This document shows, in pieces, positions 30,552-40,534 of a DNA stretch of 64,000 bases. How positions within the stretch are numbered: the first letter of the stretch is position 1; each line of letters opens with the position of its first letter. The stretch is taken from assembly GCA_928724745.1 (NCBI GenBank), contig CAKMXJ010000019.1:186001-250000 (forward strand), in the 5' to 3' direction. The notes beneath the pieces are model-generated. The model was given only the letters and a program-made list of their open reading frames with translations. It made no database searches and was not told where the DNA came from. The DNA comes from Anthracocystis setariae (taxonomy: Eukaryota > Basidiomycota > Ustilaginomycetes > Ustilaginales > Ustilaginaceae). The translations under genes were made by a program, and so were the position numbers.

Positions 30552-31436
30552 ATGACTCCTTCGACCCAAGCCTCAGCATCAAGGCAAAGCTCACCCGCAG
30601 CAATGGAAGACAAGAAACCCAAACGCAAACGAGTCTCTCGAGCCTGCGATCAGTGTTTCCAGAAAAAGGACCGTTGCGATGGTGCGCATCCGATCTGCAG
30701 CTTCTGCACCACGCTCAATCGCACATGCACCTACGATCGACCTGAACGCAAGCGTGGGCCCACGCAAGGACTGCGCCCACGCCTAGAACAGCGCATCGTC
30801 ACACTCGAGAGTGTGCTCGGTTTCATCTTGACAACCCACCCGGAAGTCGATTTGAGTCGATTCAAGAGGCTTTCTAAAACCGATCAGGATGGGTTCAGGA
30901 ATCAAGGTTGGCTCGAAAGTCCTTCTCGACACCAACTTGGTTTGGATGACGAGCTGGTATCCAATGCAACCGCCACTCTCGCTACGGCATCAACACCCCC
31001 CCAGCTGTCGGCCTCGAAATCGCATCTCGAAGTAGACGGACCAGTGGTGGAGCAGCAAAACGACTACGAAAGTGACTCGGACTACAGCGAGGTCGATCTG
31101 AGTCTACCACCCACCCACCATCCTCCCTCACACGTTGCCACTTTTCACCCCGGCAACACTCCAGACCCAGCCATGCCGTTTTTGTCGAGCGGCAAAGGAG
31201 GCAGCTCGCTCAACCGCGGCCTTGTTCCACGTGGACAGGATCCCAACGCCGCACTCGGAGGTTTCGAAATCGAATTCGGAGGTAGCAAGGAAGACGAAGA
31301 TTGGGTCAGAAGCTTTGTTCCCCCCACCTCCACCTCGCGACGACACACCAGAGGTAGAGAAAGCTCTCAAGATCACCCGGACGCCGCCAACACTCCATGG
31401 TTCAACTCCGCAAGAGGTCACCCAACACGCAGATAG
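30552..31436 (+). CDS. Zn2Cys6 binuclear-cluster transcription regulator, short form
   Basis: 294 residues from the first ATG at 30552 (a second ATG at 30603 is possible). The DNA-binding cluster is complete, C32-X2-C-X6-C-X6-C-X2-C-X6-C59, preceded by a basic stretch (KKPKRKRVSR) and followed by the linker YDRPERKRGP. A putative dimerisation helix follows (LEQRIVTLESVLGFIL). The rest is acidic and Ser/Pro-rich; the fungal middle-homology domain is absent, so the protein is short for the class. No target can be deduced. Its nearness to the xylanase gene is noted but proves nothing about control. Confidence 0.85.
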   Translation: MTPSTQASASRQSSPAAMEDKKPKRKRVSRACDQCFQKKDRCDGAHPICSFCTTLNRTCTYDRPERKRGPTQGLRPRLEQRIVTLESVLGFILTTHPEVDLSRFKRLSKTDQDGFRNQGWLESPSRHQLGLDDELVSNATATLATASTPPQLSASKSHLEVDGPVVEQQNDYESDSDYSEVDLSLPPTHHPPSHVATFHPGNTPDPAMPFLSSGKGGSSLNRGLVPRGQDPNAALGGFEIEFGGSKEDEDWVRSFVPPTSTSRRHTRGRESSQDHPDAANTPWFNSARGHPTRR

Positions 31437-31567
31437 CCCTACCCCCCCCCCCCTCCACGTCACATCACTTTCAATCTATCCAGTAACGGTCACACAAGAA
31501 TGTTGTAGGCATCTTGAAGCTTGGCGATCGTGTACGAAAAGGCTTACATGAAGCACGAGATCCACGT

Positions 31568-32902
31568 CTAGCGAGTTGCAGTGAGTTCCATGAACTTGCG
31601 CCATTCCTCATTCTTGACTTTGTACCCCTCCACGTTGTCGTCAGGGAAACTCCTCTTCCTCACCGCCTGTGTATATCTCTGCACGGCTGCGATTCTAAGA
31701 GCGCCGATCGATGTCGTCGACGGCTGGCAAAAGTTGCGCACGAACTTAGGTCCTCCCGGCGTCAAGGGGCTTGTCAATGGCGTGGGCTCCACTTGCACTT
31801 CATCTGATGCAGCTTGGGCCTCTTGCGAATGCGAATGCGACTGCGAGAGGGCAGCAAGTACGTGACCTGCACCGGTGAGATCACCGATCATGTCATTCAT
31901 GACCAGGATCTGGCCGTCCGTTTTGCTGCCCGCCCCGATCCCAATCGTCGGAATGTCGAGCTGCTTCGAGATGAATTCACCGAGCCTGGTCGGAATGCAT
32001 TCGAGTACGATCGAGAAACAACCCGCGGCCTGCAAAGCCAGAGAGGCATCGAGGATTTCCTTGGCCTGAGCTGCAGTCTTGCCTTGGACCCGGTATCCGG
32101 AAGTCGAAGCGACGCGTTGAGGTTGAAGCCCAAGATGGCCCATCACCGGAATACCATGAGCTGTGAGTCTTTCGATGAGCGGGATGACTTCGTAGCTTCC
32201 CTCGATCTTGACTCCATCCACACCCGTTTCTTGAATCAGCCTCACCACCGCGTTCACTGCACTTTCCATCGATCCAAACGTAGATCCAAAAGGCATGTCG
32301 GCAATCACCAGCGGAACTTGCGGAAGCTCAACTCCGATCGAGCTCGCAGCCGAGAAGAGTGACGCATCAAGACCTCGTTTGACTGCTTGGCAATGGTGGA
32401 TGGTCGCATCGAGCGAAAGGGGCTGTGTCGAGGTGTAGCCGAGCGCGACGTTGGCGAGAGAGTCGCCGATCAGGCACAAATCGACATCGGCAGCACGAAT
32501 CGAGAGGGCCGAGGGAAAGTCGTGTGCGGTCAGGCAGACAATAGGGATGGACCCATCCGCATTGTGCTTGAGTGCGTGAAGGTCGGCGATGGTCTTGCCT
32601 CGAGGAGGGGAAGGAATCGAAGTGAGAGTTGCTTTGGCTTTGCCCTTGGCAGAGATGCTCATGGTAGCAAGAGTGGGATCATCGGATGTTCCAGCAGGCC
32701 ACGAGCTGAGTTTGGTACTGGAAGTAGACAGTGGCCGGGCTTGCTGGCGAGGGCAGCTACGTACGGCGGTAGCTTTCGAGTTCGAGATGGATACCGTTCG
32801 TGCTGCGGTGGTGTACGAACAGCTGGGCATGCTGACGATGCCGCCCTGAGGCACGAAATGCCGTAGCTGCATGCGAGCCATGCCACCCGCTGTGGACGCC
32901 AT
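31568..32902 (-). CDS. ECM31: 3-methyl-2-oxobutanoate hydroxymethyltransferase (pantothenate synthesis)
   Basis: Transfers a hydroxymethyl group from 5,10-methylene-tetrahydrofolate to 2-oxoisovalerate, giving ketopantoate for pantothenate and CoA. The frame is 444 residues from the first ATG (32902). The first 100 residues are Arg/Ser/Thr-rich without acidic residues early on and look like a mitochondrial presequence. The catalytic body shows LTAHDFPSA, LIGDSLANVALGY, VIADMPFGS, VKIEG, GIPVMGHLGL, VLECIP and GIGAGSKTDGQILV, all PanB signatures. A Ser/Gln-rich insert (SQSHSHSQEAQAASDEVQ) interrupts the C-terminal part. It is convergent with the Zn2Cys6 gene (132 bp). Confidence 0.93.
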   Translation of the reverse strand: MASTAGGMARMQLRHFVPQGGIVSMPSCSYTTAARTVSISNSKATAVRSCPRQQARPLSTSSTKLSSWPAGTSDDPTLATMSISAKGKAKATLTSIPSPPRGKTIADLHALKHNADGSIPIVCLTAHDFPSALSIRAADVDLCLIGDSLANVALGYTSTQPLSLDATIHHCQAVKRGLDASLFSAASSIGVELPQVPLVIADMPFGSTFGSMESAVNAVVRLIQETGVDGVKIEGSYEVIPLIERLTAHGIPVMGHLGLQPQRVASTSGYRVQGKTAAQAKEILDASLALQAAGCFSIVLECIPTRLGEFISKQLDIPTIGIGAGSKTDGQILVMNDMIGDLTGAGHVLAALSQSHSHSQEAQAASDEVQVEPTPLTSPLTPGGPKFVRNFCQPSTTSIGALRIAAVQRYTQAVRKRSFPDDNVEGYKVKNEEWRKFMELTATR

Positions 32903-34523
32903 TCCGTGTTGACGGTGGCCGGATCTATACCGATGCTGCAGCCGGCGAGACGATCCCAGTTGAAACACAGCACGAGGCGGAGGAGCACCGAGATGTGGTA
33001 GTAGTAGAGATGGAAAGTCGGCTGATCCGGGACCCTTGTCTTAAGAGCAAAAGTGGCTTCGCTCTTGCCGATATCCCCTCCTCTCCTCGGCTATCACACC
33101 TAAAATCCTTGCTTGGGCTCGCTCAGCCTTTTTGGCATTCTTCTGTTTGCGGGACAAGCACAGAAAGCCAAACCCAAAAAGCAAAAAGAAACGCAAAAAC
33201 TCCACATCTATCCATGCGAAAATCAGCAGCAGCAGAGAGCGTCGTGCGTCCATCGGTTACGCTCCGGGTAGGCGGCGAAAAAGGGTGCGCCGGGAAAGCC
33301 GATCGACTGCGCAAAGGATGCAAGATGGGTTTTTCACACCTTTCATTCAAGTGGCCGCTCAGTAGTTGCGCCATTCAACTCTGCCCCTCCCAACACACAC
33401 ACACACAGCAAAGAGGAGAAAAGGAAGCCTTGCTTGACGCTTGTTCTTACCGAGACAGCTTCATGAATACGGATGCCTCTGCTCACAGTGCTTGGTTCTC
33501 CTTCTTCGGTGCGCTTTCGCTGGAAGTTTCGTGCCGCTGCGCCGAAAATCGGTTGCTGTTGGCGTGCTCGAACCCCAAAGTCAAAAATGCATATGCGCAG
33601 ATTCATTGACACGGCTTCTAGAAATGAAGTTGGCCCAGATTGGAAGAAGATCGGAGCCAATGTGGGCTGGGATGGGATGGGATGGAACGAGATGAGATGA
33701 AGCGAAATGATACCCTCTCCGTCAGAGTGGACGATGGCACAGTGCCATTCATCACTTGACAAGGTTGCGATTTTCTGACAGCTACCCTTGACCGAGCTGA
33801 AATGGTCGGAAAGTGTGTGCTAAACTTGAAGCTGCAGAGTGGCCTTGCATTCTCAACGGGGCTATGGAGGTGTGCAGTCTTGTCAGTAGTGATAGTGTTG
33901 TATTACTGTATCATGATGGCTTTGGCACTACCCCTTGGTGTTTCGCTGGGCGCACTTTGATTTGATTGCATTTTGAACAGCTTTCTGCCACCAAAGATGG
34001 AGCGGTATGCTTAGTTGAGTCGACCCGACCCGCTTTTCCACGACTTGGCGCCGCGGGGTAGTTCGTAGTTCGTTCTAGTTACGGCGCCAAACCTAAGAAT
34101 TCAATTTCCAATTGATGGATGACTGACTGACTGACTGACTGTGACTCTGGCTCAGCACCCAAACTACCAAATCAAGGCTGATCTATCCATACTCTCCTCC
34201 CATCCTTCTCTTCTTGATCGAAACAGTACCCTGATACCCTGACATCCGACATCCATCGGATCCCTCTCTATCCTTCATATCGGCATATTATTGCTGGTGG
34301 GCCCACCACTTGCATCTTCCCACGTTGCTATCTGCTTACTTCCACGAGCAACGTGGCCGCCATCCATTTCATCACGCACGCATTCGCTTCTTTGTCGGTC
34401 GAGGTTGCTCTGGTTATCCTCCCCCTCGAGCTCGGAAGGTATTCGAGGCTGTCAAAAACCTTCAGCATCGACCTTTGGGCTGACTCGGAGTGATTTCGGT
34501 CCATCCGCGTCCATCTGACGACC
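32903..34523. other. Divergent 1.6-kb spacer between ECM31 and the CRAL-TRIO gene
   Basis: No gene that I can support. Several overlapping open frames near 33,000-33,750 lack domains and have no clear codon bias. A GATGG/GATGA simple run is at about 33670-33705 and a GACT microsatellite at 34120-34142. The CT-rich stretch from 34190 on is probably the leader of the CRAL-TRIO gene. Confidence 0.5.
34120..34142. repeat. (GACT)n microsatellite
   Basis: About five GACT units in the spacer. Confidence 0.85.
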
Positions 34524-36533
34524 ATGACCGACGCAACCAATGTGGATTATCTGCACTCGCCTGGTTATCGAGGCAACCTGACGCCTTCGCAGACGCTAGC
34601 ACTTTTCAAGCTCTGGCGCCGCTTTTTGCGACTGTGCGAGATCTCCAGCCACTCTTCGGAATCCATCGGCGCAGAAGCAACACAGCCTGCTCCGGCCACA
34701 TCCCGCAGTTCGACCGACTCGTTTAGGCGCAATCTCGGTCGAAAGCGGCGTGTGGCTGCATCCGAGCCTGGCTCGCACCACACATCCGCCTCCACGTCCA
34801 ACGAGAACCTAGCACAAGCCGACCGACTCGATCCCAGCAGCATTCCAAAAGATGACAAGCTCAAGGAGCACCTCCGCCACCTCGAGGAGTGCAAAGAGAT
34901 GCAGGCGTTCTTGCTCAAGCACGGAGGTGCAGCATTACGGCGCGAGTTCTGGGCTATCGTCAAGGGAGAACATCCGGATGCGTACATGTTGAGGTGTCTA
35001 CGTGCGCGCAAGTGGGATGTCGACCGTGCACTTGCCATCATCGGTTCGACGTGCGCTTTCCGTGTGCAGTACGACATCTCTGGCATCATGAAGCAAGCCG
35101 AGTTGGGTTTGACGCAGACGCGAGGTGGATTCAACCTTATGAACAACGGCATATCGTACGTCTATGGTGCAACTGCTGCTGGCGAGCCAGTCTACTTTAT
35201 CGAAGTGGGCTCGCACTATTCGTCCAACCAGACGGCCGAGGAGCTCAAGCGTGGCGTCATCTTGCTTCAGGAAAGTCTACAGCTCCTCATGCCGCCACCA
35301 GTGGAGCGCAAGGTGGTGATTTTCAATCTCAACAACTTTGGCATTCGAAACATGGACTGGAGCATCGTGCTGTTCATGGCCAAGACCATGGAGTCCTTCT
35401 ACCCGGAAACCCTGGCGCGAGTCTACGCCCATGGCGCACCGTGGATCTTCAAGCCCATCTGGAGCATCCTGCGTCCACTCTTGGATCCAGTTGTCAGAGA
35501 CAAGGTTCACCTCACATGGAAGGTCGAGGAACTCGAGGACCACGTGCCCGCCCAACATTTGCCCGAGAAATCCATGCATGGCCAACTCGATTGGAGCTTC
35601 ACCTACCCTGTACCTCAAGAAAACGAAAACGACATTCAAAACGACACCCAGACCGCCGACGAGCTGGCTACCGTCTACCGCAACGCATGCATGGAGTTTG
35701 AGTATGCTACAAGAGCGCTGGCGCGAGCTTATTCGGATTCGGCGATTTCGGATGCAAAGGGTTCCGGTGTTCGGCTCAAGTTCGGTCGCGCCAACAAAGA
35801 CGGCTCTTCAGAGCGCTTGGGTGACGATCAGGATTGGGAGCCCGAGGGTGTGGCGAGTTTGCGTGCCAATAGGGATATCTTGGCGACCAAGGTGAGGGTG
35901 GCTTGGTTGAAACTCAAGCCGTACGTCATCGGAACACTCAAGTACGATCGTTGGCAAGTGCTGGATAAGGAGGGTGTGATCCGATGGAAGTACAAGACTG
36001 TGGATGGCAGAGAGGAGGAGCAGATTTTGGGTGAGGGGACGAGTTTGTCTGCGCTGGAGCGAAATCTGGCCGAACTGGATGCGCTTCACGCTCATAGTAG
36101 CGGTAGCGGGAATGGTTTGACAAGCACAGCGAAAGCGAAAGCCTCCAGATCCGGGTTGGGGAACACGGATGCGCGCTCACACCGGCAACAAGGTTCCACC
36201 GCCCAAGCGACCATCGGGTCTACTAAGGACAGCGCAACAGCACCAGCACCAGCACCAGCACCAGCACCAGCACCAGCACCAGCAGCAGTAGCAGCGCCAA
36301 CGACGGAAGCCGCATCAATGGACAAACCCACAGCTGTAGACAGCGATACGATGAATGGGGAAGAAGAGGTAGCTCAAGGCAGACCATCGTCAGCAGCAGC
36401 TACGGCTCTGAGCAAGTTGGAAAGGACGGGTGATAGCAATTTCGAAGAAGCTATTCCCATCCATCCGTCGCAGATGGCAAATTTGGGTAAAGTCAGAGAT
36501 GGAGACGTGGAAGTTGGTGATATGGACAAGTAG
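34524..36533 (+). CDS. CRAL-TRIO (Sec14-like) lipid-binding protein
   Basis: 669 residues, no intron. After a polar N-terminus comes the CRAL-TRIO N domain (DAYMLRCLRARKWDVDRALAI, near residue 152) and the lipid-binding fold (GEPVYFIEVGSHYS ... VVIFNLNNFGIRNMDWSIVLFMAKTMESFYPETLARVYAHGAPWIF), then a region with conserved PVVRDKVHLTWKVEEL. Such proteins exchange phosphatidylinositol or other lipids between membranes. The C-terminal 170 residues continue past a beta-rich segment into a disordered tail with an Ala-Pro repeat (36236-36288). The tail is unusual compared with compact Sec14. The ligand cannot be told from sequence. Confidence 0.92.
   Translation: MTDATNVDYLHSPGYRGNLTPSQTLALFKLWRRFLRLCEISSHSSESIGAEATQPAPATSRSSTDSFRRNLGRKRRVAASEPGSHHTSASTSNENLAQADRLDPSSIPKDDKLKEHLRHLEECKEMQAFLLKHGGAALRREFWAIVKGEHPDAYMLRCLRARKWDVDRALAIIGSTCAFRVQYDISGIMKQAELGLTQTRGGFNLMNNGISYVYGATAAGEPVYFIEVGSHYSSNQTAEELKRGVILLQESLQLLMPPPVERKVVIFNLNNFGIRNMDWSIVLFMAKTMESFYPETLARVYAHGAPWIFKPIWSILRPLLDPVVRDKVHLTWKVEELEDHVPAQHLPEKSMHGQLDWSFTYPVPQENENDIQNDTQTADELATVYRNACMEFEYATRALARAYSDSAISDAKGSGVRLKFGRANKDGSSERLGDDQDWEPEGVASLRANRDILATKVRVAWLKLKPYVIGTLKYDRWQVLDKEGVIRWKYKTVDGREEEQILGEGTSLSALERNLAELDALHAHSSGSGNGLTSTAKAKASRSGLGNTDARSHRQQGSTAQATIGSTKDSATAPAPAPAPAPAPAPAAVAAPTTEAASMDKPTAVDSDTMNGEEEVAQGRPSSAAATALSKLERTGDSNFEEAIPIHPSQMANLGKVRDGDVEVGDMDK
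36236..36288 (+). repeat. Coding (CACCAG)n repeat, Ala-Pro array
   Basis: A hexanucleotide array in frame in the CRAL-TRIO gene, encoding alternating Pro and Ala. Confidence 0.9.
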
Positions 36534-36851
36534 CTTTCGCTGTTCACCTGTTGCACTTTGCTGTTCACCGTCGTCGAATGGAAAAAAAACCTTTTTCAGT
36601 TCTGTGCCAAGTGTCACGGATTTGTGTATGTGGGTGTATGGTGTTCGTAGTGCTGAGAGGGAAAAAGTACGAGCATGGACCCTGCATCCTTTTTTTTAAT
36701 TCAAGAGTAGAATTGGGTCTTCACCATGTACTCATTCGCATTTGTTCTTCATCTTTTGCACCGCACCATCATCCCATTTACCTCCAGACAACCTTGGAGG
36801 GAGTTTTCCGCCATCATTACGACGGGCGGGATTTGTTTTCGATCGGTGCGT
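36534..36851. other. Spacer between the CRAL-TRIO gene and the oligoribonuclease
   Basis: Holds the 3' UTR of one gene and the leader of the next. An in-frame upstream ATG (36726) could add 42 residues to the oligoribonuclease. No separate gene is seen. Confidence 0.5.
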
Positions 36852-37859
36852 ATGTATACGCCTCTCCGCACCGGTGTAACTTTACGTCGTACACGTGCTA
36901 TTCGACCTATTTCCGTTGGGAGCCCTCGAAGTTTTCACGGTTCGTCGGCAGTCTGTCGTCTCGAGGACACTTGTTCGATTTGGACACGGCTTGCATCGTT
37001 GCTCAAACCATCCGAAGACCGCAGTGACACAATGGCCGAGACTCAGCATCAAGAGGTGATGTCGCCGATTCCACCACCCGAGGCTCCTTACAGGCTTCAT
37101 GCGAGTAAGGGACCGTTGGTCTGGATTGATTGCGAGTAAGTCTGCCCAGTTTTCACCTAGTTGGTTGTTGTTTTTATATTGACACAAGTGTTGCTTTTGG
37201 ATTTTTGTGGTTTAGAATGACGGGGTTGGATGTTGACAAAGGGGACAGGTTGTTGGAAGTGGCATGTATCGTTACTGATGGAGAGTTGAATGCGGTCGAT
37301 GAGGGAGTGAGTTATGTGATTCGCACGGACAAGACAGTTCTCGACAACATGAATGCTTGGTAAGTCTCCCCCACCCCCCTCCCCCACCCCCCCTCACCCC
37401 TTACACCATCCTCACCCACATTGCACACTAACTGAAACTGTTCCGATTGCGCTCTCACACAGGTGTGTCAATCAACACGGCCTATCCGGACTCACTTCAG
37501 CCTGTCTCTCGTCCACGCTCTCGCATCCACACTCTACCGTTCGAACAGCGCTGCTCGCCTACATCCGCGACCGCGTCCCCACCCCAAACTCGGCCTGCCT
37601 CGCCGGCAACACCGTTCATGCCGACAAAGCCTTCCTGATGCGCGAAATGCCCGAACTCATCAGTCACCTCCACTACCGCATCGTCGACGTCAGCTCCATC
37701 AAAGAACTCGTCAAACGCTGGTACGGCCCCACCCACATCTACAAACCTCCCTCCTCCCCCACTCGCCAAACCCATAGAGCCCTAACCGACATCCGCGGCA
37801 GCATCGCCGAACTCAACCACTACCGCCACCACATCTTCACATCCCGCTCCCCAAATTAA
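36852..37859 (+). CDS. REX2: Oligoribonuclease (REXO2/REX2, DEDDh 3'-5' exonuclease)
   Basis: Degrades 2-5-nt RNA remnants to nucleotides, in mitochondria and often cytosol. Three exons: 36852-37135, 37216-37359, 37463-37859, with GTAAGT donors and TTTAG/ACACAG acceptors; the joins rebuild WIDCEMTGLD and NMNAWCVNQHGLSGL. Catalytic residues: Asp and Glu in IDCEMTGLD, Asp in GNTVHADKAFL, His and Asp in HRALTDIRGSI. From 36852 the start MYTPLRTGVTLRRTRAIRP is a typical mitochondrial presequence, followed by PRSFHGSS. ATGs at 36726 and 37032 are also in frame; the last would give a protein without presequence. Total length from 36852 is 274 residues. Confidence 0.93.
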
Positions 37860-37935
37860 AAATTCATCTTTCTCTCAAACCACATAACAAAACTTAATTC
37901 TGCATTTCTTCTAAAAAAAAATAAAACTCCCCAGA

Positions 37936-39690
37936 CTAGAGTGCAGCGAGGAGCGCCTCCCTCGCCCTCGCCTGGTTGGTTTTCAGCGTCTCGTTCTCGT
38001 GTTCGAGAAGACGGATGCGAGAATCTCGGTCTGCCAGCTGTGTGCGCAGCTTTTCGATCTGCTTCTGCAGCTCGTCCACCTGAGCACTGCTCGACTCAGC
38101 GCTGTCATTGATCTTGCTCGCCGAGCCGTTCCACGATGCCGCCGGAGCCGAAGTAGCAGCAGCAGCAGCAACGGCGGTCGACGAGGATCGACTGGGCTCT
38201 GTAGCGATAGGCGCGTGCGCAGGCACAGGTGCCGAGGCGGCCAGAGGTGCGCTTTCCTTGGGAAGCGGAGTGGGCAGCGGCGAGAACTTGGTAGGCGAAG
38301 CTGCCCTGGGTGCTGGAGCAGACGGAGAAGCAGTAGCAGCGGCGGGTGTGGGAGCGGGTGCGGGTGCAGAGGCAGTCGCACTGGTTCTAGCACTGGCACT
38401 AGCACTGGCAGAGGCACTGGCAGTGGCAGTGGGAATACTGCCACTGCTGCTAACACCTTTTCCAGTTTCCAAGCTCATCATGTTCCTGGGTGCCCGCTTT
38501 CCTTGGAAAAAGTCTTGGGCGCTGAGTGCGGGAATGTTGCTGGGTGCATCGGGGAAGATGTCGCTCTGGAACGACTCGGCCTTTCTGGGCACGCAGAACG
38601 ACACGGGTTGGATGGTGGTGCCGGTAATCTTGTATGCCTTGGCAATCTCGTTCTCGTCGGTGTTGAGGAACCTCCTGGCAACAAAGGTGAGACCCCTCTG
38701 CGGTTCGGAAGACTTGGATTCGGTAAGGTAGTGAAGCTCGTCGTTCTCGAGCTCGTAATACCTGATGTTACCATCACCCTTGCCGGCCAAGTAGACGATG
38801 TTGTTGTCGCTCCAGAAGGGCATGATGATACCACTGCTGGTATCCAGAGTGACCTGCTTGAGTGGACCGGCGGAGAGATTGTTGGTGTCCCAGAGGAACA
38901 TCTGCCTGTCGCTCATCTTGGAAAAGCCGGTGGTGATGGCACGGTGCTTGTCGCCGCACCAGATGACCCTGGCACCCTTGATGCCGCCGTGAGAATCAGC
39001 GACCTGGACAGGGTCGGAACCTTGACGCGGGTCGAAGGTGCGGATCTTGCGATCACGAGAGGTGGCGATCAGCGTGGTTCCAGTCCAGTCCCAGTCGAGC
39101 GACTGGATGGTGTCGGTGAAACCTTGGAGTGCGATCGAGGGGGAAGAGGCGGCAGTGGAAGCTTGGGAGACATCGAAGAGCTTGACGACGTGGTCGCCGG
39201 TGGCGGCTGCTAGGACGTTGGAAGCGGTAGGGTGCCAAACGACTTGGCCGATCTTCCTTCCTCCGCCAGAAACGCGAGCGATAGGGTCGAAATCCTTGAC
39301 GCCGCCGTTGCGCTCTCGCTCCTTGTCGCTCCAATCGAGCTGATCGAAAGCAGCATCGTTGATCTTCCAGAGACCGATGGTGCCGTCGTCGGAAGCGGAC
39401 GCAACAAAGTTGTCCTCAAAGGGGCTGAAGGCAGTGTCGAGCACAGTGGCGGTGTGACCTCTGCAAAGTGGGTAGATGTCGGGGAGCTTTCCTGGACGGT
39501 TGATGGGGATGACGGCGAAAGCGCCTCCACCGGAAGCATTCCAGTTGATGGAAATGTACTTGCCATTGGCAGCGATGAGGTTGGTGTCCCAGGCGTTATT
39601 GGAGACCTTGACGTTTTCGTAGTGCTGTTCCTTCTTGGCCACGTTGGGATAGACGTGGCGGTACTTGGAAGGACGGACGAAGCGGCTCAT
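37936..39690 (-). CDS. CRN1: Coronin, actin-binding WD40 protein
   Basis: 584 residues, no intron. The start SRFVRPSKYRHVYPN is the conserved coronin N-terminus (DUF1899). WD40 repeats form a beta-propeller over about residues 65-350 (for example GHTATVLDTAFSPFEDNFVASASDDG), with the coronin-specific segment KMSDRQMFLWDTNNL and the DUF1900 region after it. Residues of about 410-530 are an Ala/Pro/Ser-rich linker, and the last 45 residues form a coiled coil (VDELQKQIEKLRTQLADRD) for trimerisation and Arp2/3 contact. It organises cortical actin patches and endocytosis. Confidence 0.95.
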   Translation of the reverse strand: MSRFVRPSKYRHVYPNVAKKEQHYENVKVSNNAWDTNLIAANGKYISINWNASGGGAFAVIPINRPGKLPDIYPLCRGHTATVLDTAFSPFEDNFVASASDDGTIGLWKINDAAFDQLDWSDKERERNGGVKDFDPIARVSGGGRKIGQVVWHPTASNVLAAATGDHVVKLFDVSQASTAASSPSIALQGFTDTIQSLDWDWTGTTLIATSRDRKIRTFDPRQGSDPVQVADSHGGIKGARVIWCGDKHRAITTGFSKMSDRQMFLWDTNNLSAGPLKQVTLDTSSGIIMPFWSDNNIVYLAGKGDGNIRYYELENDELHYLTESKSSEPQRGLTFVARRFLNTDENEIAKAYKITGTTIQPVSFCVPRKAESFQSDIFPDAPSNIPALSAQDFFQGKRAPRNMMSLETGKGVSSSGSIPTATASASASASASARTSATASAPAPAPTPAAATASPSAPAPRAASPTKFSPLPTPLPKESAPLAASAPVPAHAPIATEPSRSSSTAVAAAAATSAPAASWNGSASKINDSAESSSAQVDELQKQIEKLRTQLADRDSRIRLLEHENETLKTNQARAREALLAAL

Positions 39691-40534
39691 TTTGAGAGAT
39701 GATCGATGGCGAGGATGCCGGGAGGAGGCTAAAAGAAGGGAGGGAGAGAGAGGAAACGACGAGGAACAGGTAGGAAGATGAAAGATGAAGGATGAAAGAT
39801 GAGGGACAAAGGATCAAGGATGGAGCGTGTGTGGGGGTCCAGAAGAAGCAAAGGCACAAGAAGATGAAAGCGAGGGTCTCGGCTGTGAGCAAGAATGAGA
39901 AGGGAGCAAAGGGTGGATGTGTGTGTGTTCGACCTCTTTCTCGTCATTTTGCTTTGTGTCTCATGAGCCAAACGCAAGTATTAGGCAGGGCCGATCCGGC
40001 GGGCACACACACACACTCTCTCTCTCACGCAGTGAATCTGAATCCGCATGTGCTCCGCTGGCTGTGGTGCGGCGTCATGCTCACTTTAACTCCACTCAAT
40101 CCCTGATCCGTGCGGCGCATCGGCTCGGTCTGACCCAATTTTCAAGCTTTTTTTTTTTTTTTTAAAAAAAAAAAACCCCCTCTTCGTGTTCATTTATATC
40201 ACCCTAACAATGTTTTCACCTGTCCAACCAAAAACCAAAGTGGAGCGTGTTCGGGCACCTCCCTTTTCCACCATGCGCGCGTCTGACTGACAGTTGATCG
40301 ATCGAACAGAACAAGGTTGCGAAAATGGACTGCCTGCTGCTGCCGACTCGTGTCGCGTTTAGCGCTGCTGCGTGTATGAATAAATTCGAAGAAATGCCAA
40401 AAAATTGCGCAGCAGCCAACAAACACACACCACCTAAAAGCTCGATTTCGTTCATCTTGTCACGCACCTCCTCTTCCTTGCTTGCCTTCTGTTTTCCACC
40501 ACATCCTCTCTCCCATCTCGACGACATTGCCACC
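39691..40534. other. Bidirectional spacer between coronin and POB3
   Basis: No gene seen. It contains a GATGAAA/GGAT-type run near 39775-39825, a (CA)/(CT) run near 40003-40025, and a T run followed by an A run (40148-40175). In-frame ATGs upstream of the POB3 start (from 40325) lack the strong context of the chosen start. Confidence 0.5.
40148..40175. repeat. Poly-T/poly-A palindrome
   Basis: About 16 T followed at once by about 12 A: a self-complementary AT-rich element in the shared promoter. Homopolymers in divergent promoters often exclude nucleosomes. Confidence 0.75.

Noticed and set aside
26646..31436. Xylanase and Zn2Cys6 gene as a regulated cluster
   Set aside because: An unrelated ceramidase gene lies between them, and no shared promoter motif is visible.
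37999..39213. Plus-strand open frame of 404 codons opposite coronin
   Set aside because: Reverse shadow of the Ala/Pro-rich coronin linker and WD40 region.
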